Position numbers and translations under genes: made by a program. The notes beneath the pieces are model-generated. The model worked only from the letters and a program-made list of their open reading frames with translations, had not been told where the DNA came from and made no database searches. From Paulinella micropora (lineage: Eukaryota > Cercozoa > Imbricatea > Euglyphida > Paulinellidae), in NCBI GenBank assembly GCA_019918135.1, contig WBZZ01002636.1, forward strand, positions 107,501-136,828: a DNA stretch of 29,328 nucleotides, written 5' to 3'. This document shows, in pieces, positions 8,265 to 15,452 of the stretch (positions within the stretch are counted from its first letter, which is position 1; each line of letters starts with the position of its first letter).

Positions 8265-8591
8265 ATGGTAGTTAAAACAACTCGTGTTGAAGTCATTCCA
8301 ACAATCGGCAAACGAACTATTAACTCAAGCACAAACATGGCTGGAGGTAAAAAGAAGACTGGTCGCAAGAAGAAGCAAGGAGGCAAGGGACAAGCAGGTG
8401 GTAAAATCAACTGGCAAAAAGTTGGCAAAACGGTCTTTGCAGTTGATAAATTTCTTCGCGGTAATAAGTTAATCTCAAGGACTGCGGGAGCATTAAGTAG
8501 TGTCGGGGTGCCTTACGCTGGTAGTGTTGGGGCTGTAGCATCAAGACTGGGGTATGGTAAGCAGAGAGGACGTGGAGCACTCAAGTTTTAA
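8265..8591 (+). CDS. Basic core protein, adenovirus pX-like
   Basis: A 108-aa, strongly basic, Gly/Lys-rich protein. Residues 28-50 are a Lys/Gly tract; the C-terminal half (SRTAGALSSVGVPYAGSVGAV) is Ala/Gly-rich and ends in GKQRGRGALKF. Small basic proteins of this kind accompany the DNA in adenoviruses and are found in Polintons and adintoviruses. Residues M25-A-G-G28 followed by K29 fit the adenain cleavage consensus ([MIL]xGG|x), so the protein may be matured by the protease encoded at 9968; alternatively translation may begin at M25. Hairpin H3 starts 1 nt after the stop. Confidence 0.65.
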   Translation: MVVKTTRVEVIPTIGKRTINSSTNMAGGKKKTGRKKKQGGKGQAGGKINWQKVGKTVFAVDKFLRGNKLISRTAGALSSVGVPYAGSVGAVASRLGYGKQRGRGALKF

Positions 8592-8592
8592 A

Positions 8593-8627
8593 GATATTTG
8601 TTTCAGACTACGTCTTCAACAAACATC
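8593..8627. terminator. Hairpin H3 (35 bp, short type)
   Basis: Arms GATATTTGTT/AACAAACATC with inner stem AGAC/GTCT around a TAC loop. It begins 1 nt after the TAA of the pX-like gene. It differs from the 10674-10708 copy at only two positions, one of them in the apical loop. Confidence 0.75.
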
Positions 8628-8661
8628 GAAACCCAGTTTATTTTTCGGAAAAAGAAGAAAC

Positions 8662-8751
8662 GATGTTTTAGAATAAGTGAGAGTGCGACAGCACGACCAT
8701 CTCGTAGAGTGATTACGCCCTTCGGGCAGTAAAACGCAATTCTAAAATATC
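8662..8751. repeat. Hairpin H4 (90 bp, long type with extra inner hairpin)
   Basis: Outer arms GATGTTTTAGAAT/ATTCTAAAATATC form 13 RNA pairs, one of them G-U. Inside are GTGC-GACA-GCAC and an additional stem GCCC-TTC-GGGC (8717-8727), absent from the 53-bp copies. It ends 29 nt before the next start codon. Confidence 0.75.
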
Positions 8752-8755
8752 AAGG

Positions 8756-8778
8756 AAATATTTTTTGTTTAAAATATA
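8756..8778 (+). promoter_or_regulatory. Candidate promoter of coiled-coil gene
   Basis: AAATATTTTTTG then TTTAAAATATA, two nt before the ATG at 8781. Same architecture as the AT-box at 8228 and 13294. Confidence 0.45.
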
Positions 8779-8780
8779 CG

Positions 8781-9785
8781 ATGGTTGCTAAAACCAAAAA
8801 AACAAAGAAACAGAAATTAAGACCCCCGAGGGTTTATAGGAATAAGAGCGGTAAGCCGTATATTATCCAGAAGGGTAAAAAATATTATCTTAATTTCGGT
8901 AAAAAGACAAATGATATGAGCACACTTCAAATTGTTACACTTTTTATGAAATACTTAAGCAGACCAAAAGCAAAGCGGGCAAGAACGAAGAAAGAAGACT
9001 TAAGGAAAGTCCAGAGTTTGTCGGAGATTGAGCAAAATACTAGAACCGCCATTAATGACCACTTAGACAAACTCAGAAAGGAAAAATACGAAAAGATTGA
9101 TGAGATTGACCAAAAAGAGAAAAAGGCACAGGCGGATGCTGAAGAAGAAAAGAAGAGGCAGAAGCGTCGCGGAGACGCAGATGCAAAGGAAAGGCAGGAT
9201 GAGTTAGCAAGGATACACCGCAATGAACTATCAGATATTAAGGAACGACAAGAACAAAAAGCCAGAGAACTAAGAAGAGAGCAAAAACTCATAGATGATG
9301 TAAAATATGAAGAAGATAGAAAAAATAGGATACAAGCATTACCACCGCCACCACAATATCAATATATTATGCCACCACAGCAGGGGCAACCACAAGAACA
9401 ACAGGCACAGCCAGAGGTAAAAGTTAAGCCAAATAAAGAATTTGAAGACTATAAAAAATTAATCATAAATTCTGGAGTTTTTACTCAAGCAGATATAGAT
9501 AATTGGGTTCCTAGCAAAATACAAAGTATAGCAGAAAGCATAAAACAATTTCAAGAACAAAAACTGACAATAGACCAAATGAAAAAATCGCTAGGATCAC
9601 AAGAAGCATTAAATAAAAATATAGGAAACAAACTAGAGGAGGCTAAATACAGATTAATGTTGAAGAATGGATTGTCAAATAGTAATGTTGAAAAAAAACT
9701 GACTATTAAAATTCTTGGTGAAGCACTAAGGGAAAAACTTAAAAATGAAGGCCACGATGTTAAAGGTTGGAACCAAAGAGCATAA
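8781..9785 (+). CDS. Coiled-coil virion protein, probably truncated by an ochre stop
   Basis: A 334-aa protein of unrecognised family. The first 60 residues are basic, with a motif KPYIIQKGKKYYL. A long charged coiled-coil region (about 85-185) follows, then a Pro/Gln-rich linker (about 188-212) and a helical C-terminal region. The TAA at 9783-9785 is followed in the same frame by 61 more sense codons to a TGA at 9969-9971, which overlaps the protease ATG as ATGA. That overlap suggests the ancestral gene ended at 9971 and lost its last 62 residues by one base change. A structural or scaffold role is inferred from its position between the core protein and the protease. Confidence 0.7.
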   Translation: MVAKTKKTKKQKLRPPRVYRNKSGKPYIIQKGKKYYLNFGKKTNDMSTLQIVTLFMKYLSRPKAKRARTKKEDLRKVQSLSEIEQNTRTAINDHLDKLRKEKYEKIDEIDQKEKKAQADAEEEKKRQKRRGDADAKERQDELARIHRNELSDIKERQEQKARELRREQKLIDDVKYEEDRKNRIQALPPPPQYQYIMPPQQGQPQEQQAQPEVKVKPNKEFEDYKKLIINSGVFTQADIDNWVPSKIQSIAESIKQFQEQKLTIDQMKKSLGSQEALNKNIGNKLEEAKYRLMLKNGLSNSNVEKKLTIKILGEALREKLKNEGHDVKGWNQRA

Positions 9786-9968
9786 TGGATAATAGACAAA
9801 ATTTTAGAACATAAAATAGATGTTGGACAAAAGAAGGACGAAGTAAAAAAGAAACTCGCAGAATATTTGGGATTACAAACGGGAACTGGTTTAGAAGATT
9901 TGATTAATAAAGTGTTTTCCGTAAAAACATTAAAAAGTATCTATCAAGAAAAGAATGGACACATTCAA
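9786..9968 (+). pseudogene. In-frame continuation of coiled-coil gene after ochre codon
   Basis: Sixty-one codons without a stop, in the frame of the 8781 gene. The composition is protein-like (charged helix, then YLGLQTGTGLEDLINKVF), ending at TGA 9969-9971, which overlaps the protease start by 4 nt. Without this segment there would be an unusually long 182-nt gap in a compact gene block. A single change at 9783 would explain it. Confidence 0.65.
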
Positions 9969-10660
9969 TGAGAAAAAAAGATTGTGTTAATGCCCTTATA
10001 AATAAATATAGAAATGAACAGCAAACACAGCCAGAGGAGGTAAAGCAAGAGCCACAGCAACAGCAACCAGAGCAACAACAACCAGAGCAACAACAACCAG
10101 AGCAACAGCCTGAGCCACAGCCTGAGCCACAGCAAGAGGAGCCACAGCCCGACGAACAACAGGGTGAGGGGCGGGGACTAATGACTTATGAAATAGACGA
10201 CATAATGAAAAAATATGGATGGTATCTCGGAGCGATAGCAAGTGATGAAATATACAAATTAAATCCAGAAAAAAGAAGGCAATACGGATTTATTATGAAT
10301 ACTGACCCGAGCAATAAAAAAGGACAACACTGGATGGCTATATGGGTAAGTCTGGATAAAGACAGGAGTGTTGAAGTCTATGACCCATTAGCACTTTACC
10401 AACCAACGGAAGACTTTCAACAACAAATGAAACGGCTAATTGACCGAAGTAATCCTGATAGTTATTTATTGATGAAAGTTAATCAAGTTAAGAACCAATC
10501 AAACACCTCGGACACATGCGGATTTCATTCTATGAGGTTTTTAATGGAGCGGGCGAAAGGCAACCGATTTAAATTTGCTACTGGCTACACAGACTTAAAA
10601 GAAGACGAAGCAGAAAAGTTAAAAGCACAGAATGGATACGGATTTAATACTTTCATCTAA
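9968..10660 (+). CDS. Adenain/Ulp1-like cysteine protease
   Basis: A 230-aa capsid maturation protease. The triad is visible: H121 in GQHWMAIW, D139 in VEVYDPLA and C184 in DTCGFHS, with Q177 as the likely oxyanion-hole residue. Spacing and order match adenovirus protease and the Maverick/virophage versions. Residues 18-68 form a low-complexity Gln/Pro/Glu linker of repeated PEQQQ units between a short basic N-terminus and the catalytic domain; its length is probably variable. The gene starts at the ATGA overlap with the extended frame of the upstream gene. Probable substrates are capsid precursors and the pX-like protein. A two-hairpin module begins 13 nt after the stop. Confidence 0.88.
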   Translation: MRKKDCVNALINKYRNEQQTQPEEVKQEPQQQQPEQQQPEQQQPEQQPEPQPEPQQEEPQPDEQQGEGRGLMTYEIDDIMKKYGWYLGAIASDEIYKLNPEKRRQYGFIMNTDPSNKKGQHWMAIWVSLDKDRSVEVYDPLALYQPTEDFQQQMKRLIDRSNPDSYLLMKVNQVKNQSNTSDTCGFHSMRFLMERAKGNRFKFATGYTDLKEDEAEKLKAQNGYGFNTFI

Positions 10661-10673
10661 AAAATATTTATTT

Positions 10674-10708
10674 GATGTTTGTTTCAGACTATGTCTTCAA
10701 CAAACATC
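10674..10708. terminator. Hairpin H5 (35 bp, short type)
   Basis: Perfect arms GATGTTTGTT/AACAAACATC with inner AGAC-TAT-GTCT. Located 13 nt after the protease stop; nearly identical to the 8593 copy. Confidence 0.75.
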
Positions 10709-10768
10709 GGGGGCTACGCACTTTTAAGGATTACAATAAGCATTAATTTTTTTGAAAAAAGAAAAAAC

Positions 10769-10821
10769 GATGTTTTAGAATAAGTGAGAGTGCGGAGCAC
10801 GAAACGCAATTCTAAAATATC
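10769..10821. repeat. Hairpin H6 (53 bp, long type)
   Basis: Outer arms GATGTTTTAGAAT/ATTCTAAAATATC and inner GTGC-GGA-GCAC. The last base of the palindrome directly abuts the ATG at 10822, so the whole structure would be in or just upstream of the 5' leader of the penton gene. Confidence 0.75.
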
Positions 10822-11634
10822 ATGGAATATAAAGGAGGTCGTGCGACGGGTATTTACTATATCAACAGCAAAAACCGAATAACGGGGACAGACAGCGACT
10901 TTACACACGAAGTCAATATGAAGGGGCTAGACAATCCCACACATTGTAAAATTCTTCATATCTATGTTCCGAAGTCGTATTACTCTGTGGCTTCACCATA
11001 TAATACTTTTACATTATCCGAAGACGGGTATGAGGCTTTAATTACAATACCTGAGGGCAACTACACAATGAACAACTTAAAAAATAAACTGGCCGAGGTA
11101 CTGACGGCAGTCAGCCCAAATGACTATACTTATGTGGTATCTAGTAATAATACCAACACAGACCCCGAGGATGGTAAATTAACATTCAGTGTGTCAAATA
11201 ACGGAGGTATTCAACCGCGGTTTATATTTGATGGTGATACTCGTATTCATGAGGTAATGGGTTTTGATAGAAATTCAACATATTTCTTTGCTAATGATTT
11301 TATTAAATCTCCAAATGTAATTATTCTAACTGGTGAAAAAACTTTGTATCTTCAATCGGATTTGGTGAATGAAGGTGATAATCATGTGCTTCAAGAAATA
11401 TACACAGCCAACGAAATTCCTTTTGGTTCTGTTATCTATGATGGAAGCGGGTCTGAGTATGGTAAAACATTGTCAGCTAATTCAAACAACGTATTCAGGT
11501 TTTACTTGACGGATGAAAACGACCAAGCAATAAATCTTAATGGTTTAGGTATCGTTATGACATTATTGGTTTTTCGTGAAACGAATTACTTTAGTTTATT
11601 TAATTCATTCTTTAATCTTTTGAAATCGCGGTAA
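10822..11634 (+). CDS. Minor capsid (penton) protein
   Basis: A 270-aa protein with the typical penton/minor-capsid opening of virophages, Polintons and related viruses: an IYYINSKNRITGT motif, then a YVPKSYYSV motif near residue 50 and an IPEGNYTMNNL motif near residue 75, giving a single jelly-roll at capsid vertices. The C-terminus ends with a conserved-looking strand (GLGIVMTLLVFRETNYF). It lies directly before the major capsid gene, as is usual. The start codon abuts hairpin H6. The downstream gap has its own pair of simple hairpins instead of the GATGTTT module. Confidence 0.85.
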   Translation: MEYKGGRATGIYYINSKNRITGTDSDFTHEVNMKGLDNPTHCKILHIYVPKSYYSVASPYNTFTLSEDGYEALITIPEGNYTMNNLKNKLAEVLTAVSPNDYTYVVSSNNTNTDPEDGKLTFSVSNNGGIQPRFIFDGDTRIHEVMGFDRNSTYFFANDFIKSPNVIILTGEKTLYLQSDLVNEGDNHVLQEIYTANEIPFGSVIYDGSGSEYGKTLSANSNNVFRFYLTDENDQAINLNGLGIVMTLLVFRETNYFSLFNSFFNLLKSR

Positions 11635-11637
11635 TTT

Positions 11638-11673
11638 GTCCCTTGGGACAATTGTTGATAGCTTGCTATCAAC
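11638..11673 (+). terminator. Two small tandem hairpins after the penton gene
   Basis: GTCCC-TT-GGGAC (11638-11649) and GTTGATAGC-TT-GCTATCAAC (11654-11673) are perfect short stem-loops, each with a TT loop, starting 3 nt after the stop and followed by A/T-rich sequence. Probable transcript-end structures, unrelated in sequence to the GATGTTT family. Confidence 0.55.
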
Positions 11674-11689
11674 TTAATTATTTTTAATT

Positions 11690-11764
11690 TTAGAATTATT
11701 TATTTTTTTCTATAAATATATTCTGGTGAATTAGTTAATTTACACTACTTCAAAACAAACAAAA
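11690..11764 (+). promoter_or_regulatory. Leader/promoter region of the major capsid gene
   Basis: AT-rich: GAATTATTTATTTTTTTCTATAAATATA near 11693-11720 resembles the AT-box before other virion genes, followed by an unusually long leader (~45 nt) ending AACAAACAAAA before the ATG. Confidence 0.45.
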
Positions 11765-13273
11765 ATGCCTGTCCAATATGGAGGAGAACTTACTCACAGC
11801 CAAAGCGAACTTATCCGCGGTAAGTATTCACTTAACAAACTTACTGCCCGCGAAAGTCTTGCGGTTGTGCCGATTACCACCGTGGGTGGAATTGAATCAA
11901 CTTTTGAAATTCCAACTCGTCCTTTGAACCTTGCGAGGTCTGTGTTGCGATTTACCTACACACCTACTCGTGGTGGCGGTGCTGGAAGGTATAACCGAAT
12001 TCCTATGGACTGCTTGCCAATGATTAAGACGATTGAACTACGAAGCCGAAGCGGTCAGTATCTGTGTAATCTTCAACATGTGGGGAATTACACTAAGATG
12101 ATTTGGAAGCCAGAGATTTCTTACGATAGATTTATGGCTTTAGATAACCACGGGGCTGGGTCTGGTTATGGGGCTATGCTTCAAAAGTGTAATGTTGATC
12201 ATCGTGCTACAACCGCCTTTAATGCTAACGTGTATGCTGGACAACAAGCAAGTGCTGCGACTGTAGCGGGTAGTATTGATACCGATGCTCATCTTCAGGC
12301 AACATTAAATCGTTTTGGTAATGCTATCGCAGGAGCCATTTCTCCACCATCTGTCAATGCTCGTCGTCATAATGATTTGCTCATCGCTAACGCAACTGGT
12401 GTCGCCTCTGTTGTAAATGTCTCTTATGAAGAGGCGAAGTATTTTGAAGGTGGAGCCGATAACACCGAAACTCCCGTTATCAATGTGTCTATTCCTCTCG
12501 GTATGCTTTTTGGAACCATTTTTGAAATTGATAAGACTATCGGTTTTAATGAAATTCTTGATTTGAGGATTGTGTGGGAGGGAACACAGAAAACCGTATT
12601 TTATGGAACTGATGCCCTTAGTGTTGCAGCAGGAGCGACCGCCACCGCAGCACCCGCAGAGGTTAGCAACCTTAACTTATTTCTCGCTGTTGAAACCGAC
12701 CCGAATGTTATTTTGGGTGTTCAACAAAAGATTGCGGGTGAAGGCTTTTCGTTCAAGACTGAATACCCTATCTCTTGGAAAACCAATCTCGCAACAGGTT
12801 CTCAGTCATTTGTTTTGAAGATGAACCGCTCGCAGGGTGAGAGAATTCGCCGAATTTACACTAGCGCATTCAATAATACCGAAACTTCAAACACCGCATT
12901 TGATTGTGATAACCGAGCGCAAGATAAGATTACTTCTTATTACACTACTTTGGATAGTAATAGAATTCAGCAGTTTGATATCACTTGCTCACGCGATGAG
13001 GATTATATGCTTTTGAAGGAAAAACTCAAGGGCTCCGCTATTTTGAACTCTAATGTGTATAAATATAACTGGTTCCACGTTGATTTCTGGGATCACAACC
13101 GCCCACTTTATGACAAGCGAGAAGAAGAGGGTTATGAAGTGGCTGGGCTATCATTGGATACGGAACGGCGGTATGAATGGAGTGCGGAAGGGGTAAAGCA
13201 ATTGAATTATTATACTTATGCTATTCTTCAGAGGACTATTGTTGTTAAGGGAATTGAAATTCTAATGAGTTAA
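11765..13273 (+). CDS. Major capsid protein (double jelly-roll)
   Basis: A 502-aa protein in the position and size range of polinton-like major capsid proteins. It opens MPVQYGGELTHSQSELI and has the expected early segment VGGIESTFEIPTRPLNLARSVLRFTY, a mid-protein GMLFGTIFEIDKTIGFNEILDLRIVW strand pair, and a C-terminal YNWFHVDFWDH with a closing ILQRTIVVKGIEILMS. Such proteins form the trimeric capsomers of the icosahedral shell. Codon usage appears richer in GC at third positions than in neighbouring genes, as expected for a highly expressed gene. Intact, with standard stop TAA. Confidence 0.85.
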   Translation: MPVQYGGELTHSQSELIRGKYSLNKLTARESLAVVPITTVGGIESTFEIPTRPLNLARSVLRFTYTPTRGGGAGRYNRIPMDCLPMIKTIELRSRSGQYLCNLQHVGNYTKMIWKPEISYDRFMALDNHGAGSGYGAMLQKCNVDHRATTAFNANVYAGQQASAATVAGSIDTDAHLQATLNRFGNAIAGAISPPSVNARRHNDLLIANATGVASVVNVSYEEAKYFEGGADNTETPVINVSIPLGMLFGTIFEIDKTIGFNEILDLRIVWEGTQKTVFYGTDALSVAAGATATAAPAEVSNLNLFLAVETDPNVILGVQQKIAGEGFSFKTEYPISWKTNLATGSQSFVLKMNRSQGERIRRIYTSAFNNTETSNTAFDCDNRAQDKITSYYTTLDSNRIQQFDITCSRDEDYMLLKEKLKGSAILNSNVYKYNWFHVDFWDHNRPLYDKREEEGYEVAGLSLDTERRYEWSAEGVKQLNYYTYAILQRTIVVKGIEILMS

Positions 13274-13293
13274 AAAAGAAAAATAAAAAAGAA

Positions 13294-13317
13294 AATTATT
13301 TTTTTTGTTTTATATAA
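13294..13317 (+). promoter_or_regulatory. Candidate promoter of 412-aa gene
   Basis: AATTATTTTTTTTG then TTTTATATAAT immediately before the ATG at 13319, in a 45-bp A/T-only gap after the major capsid stop. Same layout as at 8228 and 8756. Confidence 0.45.
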
Positions 13318-13318
13318 T

Positions 13319-14557
13319 ATGTCTCACCAGAGAAATTTAATCGCACAAAATCCAGACGGAGATTTTGTAAATGTCAAAGTCGGATATGATGGACATGTTG
13401 AAACCAATAATATGAAAACCGCTTTCGGTGAAACAACTACTGCACAATTAACACCAGTATTACAAGAAATCTTTCCATATACCATTAATACAAGGGTATG
13501 GACGAAAACAGAAATAAAATCATCTGTGTCATTTTTGGATAATATGGCTGAATTGAAAACAACTGCTGATGATACATCACAAGCAGTAATGGTAAGTAAA
13601 AAAAGAATAAAATACAGAACAGGTACTGGAATCATGTGTCGTTTTACTGCCTTATGGGATATAGATGAAGCCGAAGGCTATCAATCATTTATTGGAATAG
13701 GAGAAAGTGATGTCAACAACGGTTTCTATTTCTTTATGGATGATGCTGCAGGAATCCACATTCTTCATTCAATAGCAGGAGTTGACAATTTTATTCAACA
13801 AGAAGACTGGAGCGACCCGTGCGACGGGACGGGCGATATGCCACTTATGGATTGGAGTAAAGGAAATGTATTTCAAATTCAATTTCAATATTTAGGCTTT
13901 GGTGCTATTAAGTTTTCTATTGAAAATCCAAAGACGGGCGAATTTCAATTAGTCCATACAATTAAGTATGCGAATGCTCATACAGGTGTAAGTCTGCGAA
14001 ATACAACTTTACCATTTTCTGCGGGTATATTTAATGCTAATGGAGGTGAAGGGATACAAATTTTAAAAACTGCTAGTTGTAGTTTGTTTGTTGAAGGCTC
14101 CAACACTATTAATACAAGTATTACAAATACGGCGGAAGGAGACGAAAAAACAAGCACAACCGAAAGCCCCATTTTAAGTATCAGGAATAAAGCACTATTC
14201 AACAATAGTCTAACCAATTATTCAAATGTCTTTCCTTCATTAATAAGTATTACTAATGAGGATACAAAATCAAATATTGTAAAAATGATATTGAACGGAA
14301 CACTGACGGGGGCTGGTTTTGTTGATGTGGATGCTAAAACTTCAATCGTAGATATAGATACTAAAGCAACCGCTGTAGCGAATGGAACAACAATTTTTAA
14401 ACTTTATGTAAATGCTACCTCAACACAACAGATTAATCTCAGAACTTATGACATTCAATTAACACCGAGTGATATTTTGACATTCACACAGAAGGCTGTG
14501 TCGGCTGAGGCTGGTAGCAATATTAATGTTATTGTTAATTTTATAGAAGACCAATAA
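13319..14557 (+). CDS. Probable virion surface protein
   Basis: A 412-aa beta-rich protein. Residues ~35-225 resemble a domain I recall from fibre or surface proteins of giant viruses and phages: AFGETTTAQLTPVLQEIFPY, then SKKRIKYRTGTGIMCRFTALW and an IGIGESDVNNGFYFFMDD-like strand with GIHILHS. The C-terminal third is Thr/Asn/Ser-rich with alternating strands. No signal peptide or transmembrane segment is seen. It follows the major capsid gene with a 45-nt gap and is the last gene of the rightward block. A role in the virion surface or host binding is likely but rests on memory of the motif pattern. Confidence 0.6.
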   Translation: MSHQRNLIAQNPDGDFVNVKVGYDGHVETNNMKTAFGETTTAQLTPVLQEIFPYTINTRVWTKTEIKSSVSFLDNMAELKTTADDTSQAVMVSKKRIKYRTGTGIMCRFTALWDIDEAEGYQSFIGIGESDVNNGFYFFMDDAAGIHILHSIAGVDNFIQQEDWSDPCDGTGDMPLMDWSKGNVFQIQFQYLGFGAIKFSIENPKTGEFQLVHTIKYANAHTGVSLRNTTLPFSAGIFNANGGEGIQILKTASCSLFVEGSNTINTSITNTAEGDEKTSTTESPILSIRNKALFNNSLTNYSNVFPSLISITNEDTKSNIVKMILNGTLTGAGFVDVDAKTSIVDIDTKATAVANGTTIFKLYVNATSTQQINLRTYDIQLTPSDILTFTQKAVSAEAGSNINVIVNFIEDQ

Positions 14558-14592
14558 AGCAAAAAAAAAAAGAATTAGTGATTTGACTTACT

Positions 14593-14973
14593 TTACTTTA
14601 CTTTTTTTGGTATTATTTTTTTAACATTACCTTTTACAATAGGAGTGGTGTCGCTCGCTTTCTTTAATACACAACCTTCTTCTGTACATGTAGCAGTCGC
14701 TATCTCTTCTCCTACATTAGCCTTTATTTCAGTAATCCCCGTTTCTTTCAAATCGGTTGCCGTAAAAGGAGTGCTTTCTTCCTCCATCATTTTCGTCAAT
14801 GTCTCCTCTAACGGAATAACTACTTTAACATTATCGTCCCTTGGCTTGTATTGCTCATAGAAAGAAACAATGTCGGGCTTTGTCCATTTAATGGTCGGCT
14901 TTTTTATTTCACCTCCAAGGTTCCATTTTTCAATTTCATTCAAGTAGTCCTGCTTGGTGCTTAGGTCTGTCAT
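14593..14973 (-). CDS. Hypothetical protein
   Basis: A 126-aa acidic/basic mixed protein of unknown family. Residues 5-45 (KQDYLNEIEKWNLGG to DIVSFYEQY) look like a small helical domain with a KxDYLxxIxxW pattern. The rest is Thr/Glu/Lys-rich and ends with a basic PKKVK tail. It is the last gene of the leftward replication block and converges on the 412-aa gene with a 35-nt gap that includes an A-rich run. Function unknown. Confidence 0.55.
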   Translation of the reverse strand: MTDLSTKQDYLNEIEKWNLGGEIKKPTIKWTKPDIVSFYEQYKPRDDNVKVVIPLEETLTKMMEEESTPFTATDLKETGITEIKANVGEEIATATCTEEGCVLKKASDTTPIVKGNVKKIIPKKVK

Positions 14974-15004
14974 TGATATATGTATAGCAAAATTTTATTT
15001 TTTA

Positions 15005-15292
15005 TTATAAATATTTTTTTACTTCACTTTTAATGTCTGTAAATTTATCAAACCACGGCTGTTTCATAACCCATTCAAGGTATGGTTTATCAATAGTAGC
15101 AACATCTTGAATTTTCTTACCTTTATATTTACCAAATGGAAAAGTATCCTTTGGCTTGCCTTCTCTACTTTTTTCAATCGCCTTAATTTCTTCATTAATT
15201 ACCTGTTGCACATCTTTTACTGAAAAGAATTCCTTCTTCTTCTCAATTGAAAGTTGTTCAAATTTTTCACATAGTCTGGCGAGGGTCGTCAT
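15005..15292 (-). CDS. ExoX C-terminal-like small protein
   Basis: A 95-aa protein. Residues 51-95 match the small domain found at the C-terminus of exonuclease X-like proteins and as DUF3820-type stand-alone proteins: FPFGKYKGKKIQDV, then YLEWVMKQ and a short basic tail. The N-terminal 50 residues are helical and charged. No exonuclease catalytic domain is present, so it is probably a DNA-binding accessory rather than a nuclease. It lies downstream of the polymerase in transcription order, separated by a two-hairpin module. Confidence 0.65.
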   Translation of the reverse strand: MTTLARLCEKFEQLSIEKKKEFFSVKDVQQVINEEIKAIEKSREGKPKDTFPFGKYKGKKIQDVATIDKPYLEWVMKQPWFDKFTDIKSEVKKYL

Positions 15293-15341
15293 TGGTCTAT
15301 ATAGAGTGGTAAAAAATTTTATGGAAAAAAATTAATTATTT

Positions 15342-15376
15342 GATATTTTGTTCTGACTTCGTCATCACAAAACATC
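15342..15376. repeat. Hairpin H7 (35 bp, short type)
   Basis: Arms GATATTTTGT/ACAAAACATC with inner TGAC-TTC-GTCA. Compared with the copy at 8593, the inner stem changes from A-T to T-A at the same pair (AGAC/GTCT versus TGAC/GTCA), preserving pairing. Confidence 0.75.
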
Positions 15377-15398
15377 GTTTGATACTTTAATGGCCGAC

Positions 15399-15451
15399 GA
15401 TGTTTGAGAATAAGAGAGAGTGCGTAGCACGAAGCGCAATTCTCAAATATC
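15399..15451. terminator. Hairpin H8 (53 bp, long type)
   Basis: Outer arms GATGTTTGAGAAT/ATTCTCAAATATC with inner GTGC-GTA-GCAC. In the leftward reading it starts 1 nt after the polymerase stop codon (15453-15455), the position expected of a transcript 3'-end signal. Confidence 0.75.
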
Positions 15452-15452
15452 A

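Noticed and set aside
946..9971. UAA/UAG reassigned to glutamine, suggested by in-frame stops in three ORFs
   Set aside because: Other genes (ATPase, major capsid, penton, polymerase, fibre) have no internal TAA or TAG over thousands of codons, use CAA/CAG for Gln, and end at TAA or TAG at sensible positions. Point nonsense changes are simpler.
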